Origin: JBILXY01 sp044378055 | Lineage (GTDB): Bacteria > Patescibacteriota > JACMRA01 | Assembly (NCBI GenBank): GCA_044378055.1 | Contig: JBILXY010000005.1 | Coordinates: forward strand, 8,266 to 72,265 | DNA length: 64,000 nucleotides | Direction: 5' to 3' | Shown: in pieces, positions 62,356-64,000 of the stretch | Numbering within the stretch: position 1 is the first letter of the stretch | Layout of the letters: every line of letters starts with the position of its first letter | Position numbers and translations under genes: made by a program | The notes under the pieces: generated by a model | Told to the model about the DNA's origin: nothing | The model's input: only the letters and a program-made list of their open reading frames with translations | Databases searched by the model: none

Positions 62356-63321
62356 TTAATTTAATTCTTTATTGCTTAAACGATTCCCAGTCACTTCTAA
62401 AAATACATCATCCAAAGTTGTGGCCCGAAGTGTTAAAGACTCTAATTTAATTTTTTGATTATTTAATTCTACAGCTACTTTACCAATGGTATTAGCCCCG
62501 GATTTTGTGGAAATAATCAGCTCGTTATTACTGAAATCAACATCTGATATCCCTTCTATTTCAATTAATTTATCTATTCCAGCCTTAGTAATTGAATCTA
62601 TTCTCGCAATAATTACATCGTTACTAATCGAATCTTTAAGCTGTTTTGGTGTTCCCTCAGCAACTAGTCTACCACCAGAAATTATACCCACTCTATCGGC
62701 CAGCTGATCAGCCTCTTCTAGATATTGAGTAGTTAGAAAAATAGTCATACCTAATTCTTTATTAAGCCGATTAATTTCTTGCCAAACTTTGGCCCTGCTT
62801 ATTGGGTCAAGACCGGTTGTAGGTTCGTCCAAAAATAACACTTTAGGATTGTGGATAATTGAAGCTGCCAAATCTAGCCTTCTTTTCATTCCTCCTGAAT
62901 AGGTTTTTATTTGCTGCTTAAGTGCATCGCCAATATCAATTAAAGGCTTCAAATCCTCGATTCTTTTTGAAATTTGATCACTTGTAAGCCCATACAACCG
63001 GCCTTGTAAGCGTAAAAATTCAATTCCAGTTTGACTTTCATCCAAGGAAGCTTCTTGCAAAGCCACCCCAATAATTAATCTAACCTTGCTTGATTCGGTT
63101 TTGATATTATATCCAAGAATTGAGCCTTGACCGCCAGTAGATTCTAAAAGAGTAATTAATATTTTTACAGTTGTAGATTTACCAGCACCATTTGGGCCTA
63201 AAAAAGCATAAATCTCGCCTTGTTTTACTTCCAAAGAAAGATTATCTACTGCAAGTTTGCCTTTAAAATTCCTGGTTATGTTTTTAACATCAATTGCAAG
63301 TTGTGCTGTAGTTTCATTCAT
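62356..63321 (-). CDS. ABC transporter ATP-binding protein (DrrA type)
   Basis: ATPase of about 321 residues. Walker A is FLGPNGAGKSTTVKIL, the Q-loop lies near GVALQEASLDESQTG, the signature is YSGGMKRRLDLAASIIH, and Walker B is VLFLDEPTTGLDPIS. A C-terminal DUF4162-like tail of DrrA type follows, ending SLTLRATTLDDVFLEVTG. The start at 63321 is preferred over the in-frame ATG at 63393, because the upstream DUF4287 gene ends at 63329. It pairs with the permease gene 1 base downstream. Confidence 0.94.
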   Translation of the reverse strand: MNETTAQLAIDVKNITRNFKGKLAVDNLSLEVKQGEIYAFLGPNGAGKSTTVKILITLLESTGGQGSILGYNIKTESSKVRLIIGVALQEASLDESQTGIEFLRLQGRLYGLTSDQISKRIEDLKPLIDIGDALKQQIKTYSGGMKRRLDLAASIIHNPKVLFLDEPTTGLDPISRAKVWQEINRLNKELGMTIFLTTQYLEEADQLADRVGIISGGRLVAEGTPKQLKDSISNDVIIARIDSITKAGIDKLIEIEGISDVDFSNNELIISTKSGANTIGKVAVELNNQKIKLESLTLRATTLDDVFLEVTGNRLSNKELN

Positions 63322-63328
63322 AAAATAA

Positions 63329-63562
63329 TTATTTTGCTTTATCGTTTCCCTTTGAACTCTTAAAAGTTTGGTGAATTGCCCTGGCATAACCAAGACCTAA
63401 GCCAAAATCCAACATCAGCCAGTTGTAAATTTCAGTAGCTTTAACAGTTTTAGAAATTTCTCCATTTACGATGAAGCTTTTTTCTTCAGCTAGTTTTTTG
63501 AAGTCAGCTTGAGTTTTACCGGTCTGTTTAAATATGTTATCGATGTAGGCTTGGAAAGACAT
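63329..63562 (-). CDS. DUF4287 protein
   Basis: Small helical protein of 77 residues with the family pattern MSFQAYIDNIFKQTGKTQAD, FKKLAEEKSFIVNGEISKTV and WLMLDFGLGLGYARAIHQ. It resembles the N-terminal part of DUF4287/YdhG-type proteins, and the function is unknown. It ends just before the ATPase gene. A string of basic residues closes the protein. Confidence 0.9.
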   Translation of the reverse strand: MSFQAYIDNIFKQTGKTQADFKKLAEEKSFIVNGEISKTVKATEIYNWLMLDFGLGLGYARAIHQTFKSSKGNDKAK

Positions 63563-63632
63563 AAAGTGTAATTTTTAATTAACAATTTTTAATTTTTAAG
63601 CAATTTTTAAAACTTAATTTGGAATTAATAAA

Positions 63633-63950
63633 CTAAACCTTGCCAATTTTTGTTCCTAAAATTCTTTGTCTAACTAAAACCTTTAAATCAAATATTACAT
63701 CTTCATCAATTCCAGCATTTCTTAATCTTTTCTCATTTTCTTTTAACAATTCTGTGGTGAAGTAAGAATCTGGATAAGTTTTTGAAGCACCGTTCATAAT
63801 TGCATCAATAAATTGGATATTTTCCTTAATTTCCATATTAAACCTTTCAACAAAAATTTGATTAAAATCATCTCTGCTTATTTCATTATATTTAAAATCT
63901 TGAATTTGATTAATAAATACTTTCTCCTTTTTAACAGATGCTTTATACAA
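63633..63950 (-). CDS. hypothetical protein (105 aa)
   Basis: Soluble helical protein of 105 residues, not recognised. The segments ISRDDFNQIFVERFNMEIKE and IDEDVIFDLKVLVRQRILGT are amphipathic helices; no membrane segment. It is separated by 70 bases from the DUF4287 gene on the same strand, and the sequence upstream runs to the window edge without further genes. Confidence 0.55.
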   Translation of the reverse strand: MYKASVKKEKVFINQIQDFKYNEISRDDFNQIFVERFNMEIKENIQFIDAIMNGASKTYPDSYFTTELLKENEKRLRNAGIDEDVIFDLKVLVRQRILGTKIGKV

Positions 63951-64000
63951 CGAAATAATATTGGTAAAATATTTAACTATTTCTTTTCTAAAAATTATCA

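Overview
The window is AT-rich bacterial DNA read with the standard code (TGA acts as stop throughout). Housekeeping genes (gyrB, thrS, parB, nusA, recQ, ung, one 23S rRNA) are scattered singly among small one-domain genes. There are no outer-membrane genes. Cell-surface genes are of monoderm type: a sortase with an LAATG-tailed substrate, LamG and DUF285/BspA-like proteins, a LysM/M23 hydrolase and DUF2207. The 23S gene stands alone, without 16S, 5S or tRNA next to it. ThrRS lacks the TGS domain, and many genes have a -10 box only a few bases before the start codon. I read this as a member of the Patescibacteria (CPR) or a similar streamlined lineage with an unusually rich accessory set. No finer placement is attempted.

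Layout. 0-7.2 kb: gyrB, small SD-led genes with terminators, a haem-binding ferric-reductase-like protein, an alpha/beta hydrolase and a pirin. 7.4-12 kb: ung, a LiaF-like membrane protein, then a minus-strand string of AlkC-like/HEAT, VOC, ABM and DUF2200 genes. 12-14.4 kb: an AbrB/PIN toxin-antitoxin pair and a DUF559 nuclease, among copies of a multi-hairpin repeat. 14.4-16.6 kb: thrS behind a complete ribosome-mediated attenuator. 16.6-31.9 kb: two helical proteins, a response regulator/histidine kinase pair, EamA, DUF2207, LysM/M23, a Wzy-like ligase fused to a glycosyltransferase-like domain, parB, a large lectin-like surface protein and nusA. 32-35.3 kb: a secreted DUF2599 protein followed by small membrane proteins and an orphan DUF2599 tail. 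35.5-38.8 kb: an isolated 23S unit with its own processing stem and terminator. 38.8-49.2 kb: GT2, a DEAD-box-family helicase, FKBP, LamG protein, 6-phosphogluconate dehydrogenase, SRPBCC, a cytochrome b5-like protein and recQ. 49.3-54.1 kb: an oxidoreductase, DUF4336, a start-less pseudogene and a YffB/ArsC-like protein. 54.2-64 kb: a nearly continuous minus-strand run of small stress or resistance-type genes (DUF2132, DHFR-like, DUF1801 x3, YdeI x2, MazG, GyrI-like, AAC(3)-I-like GNAT, drug-type ABC exporter, DUF4287), interrupted by the plus-strand sortase/substrate pair.

Main discoveries. (1) A 15-codon leader peptide with five consecutive threonine codons, started directly at a consensus promoter. 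It is followed by three mutually exclusive hairpins ending in a terminator with a GAAA loop, upstream of thrS and the DUF559 gene. (2) A secreted tryptophan/cysteine-rich DUF2599 protein with an immunity-like membrane-protein cassette and an orphan C-terminal module, organised like a polymorphic toxin locus. (3) Three dispersed repeat families: a multi-hairpin element (one copy translated in frame inside the DUF559 gene), a CTACGG-ended hairpin, and an 18-bp palindrome present three times without mismatch.
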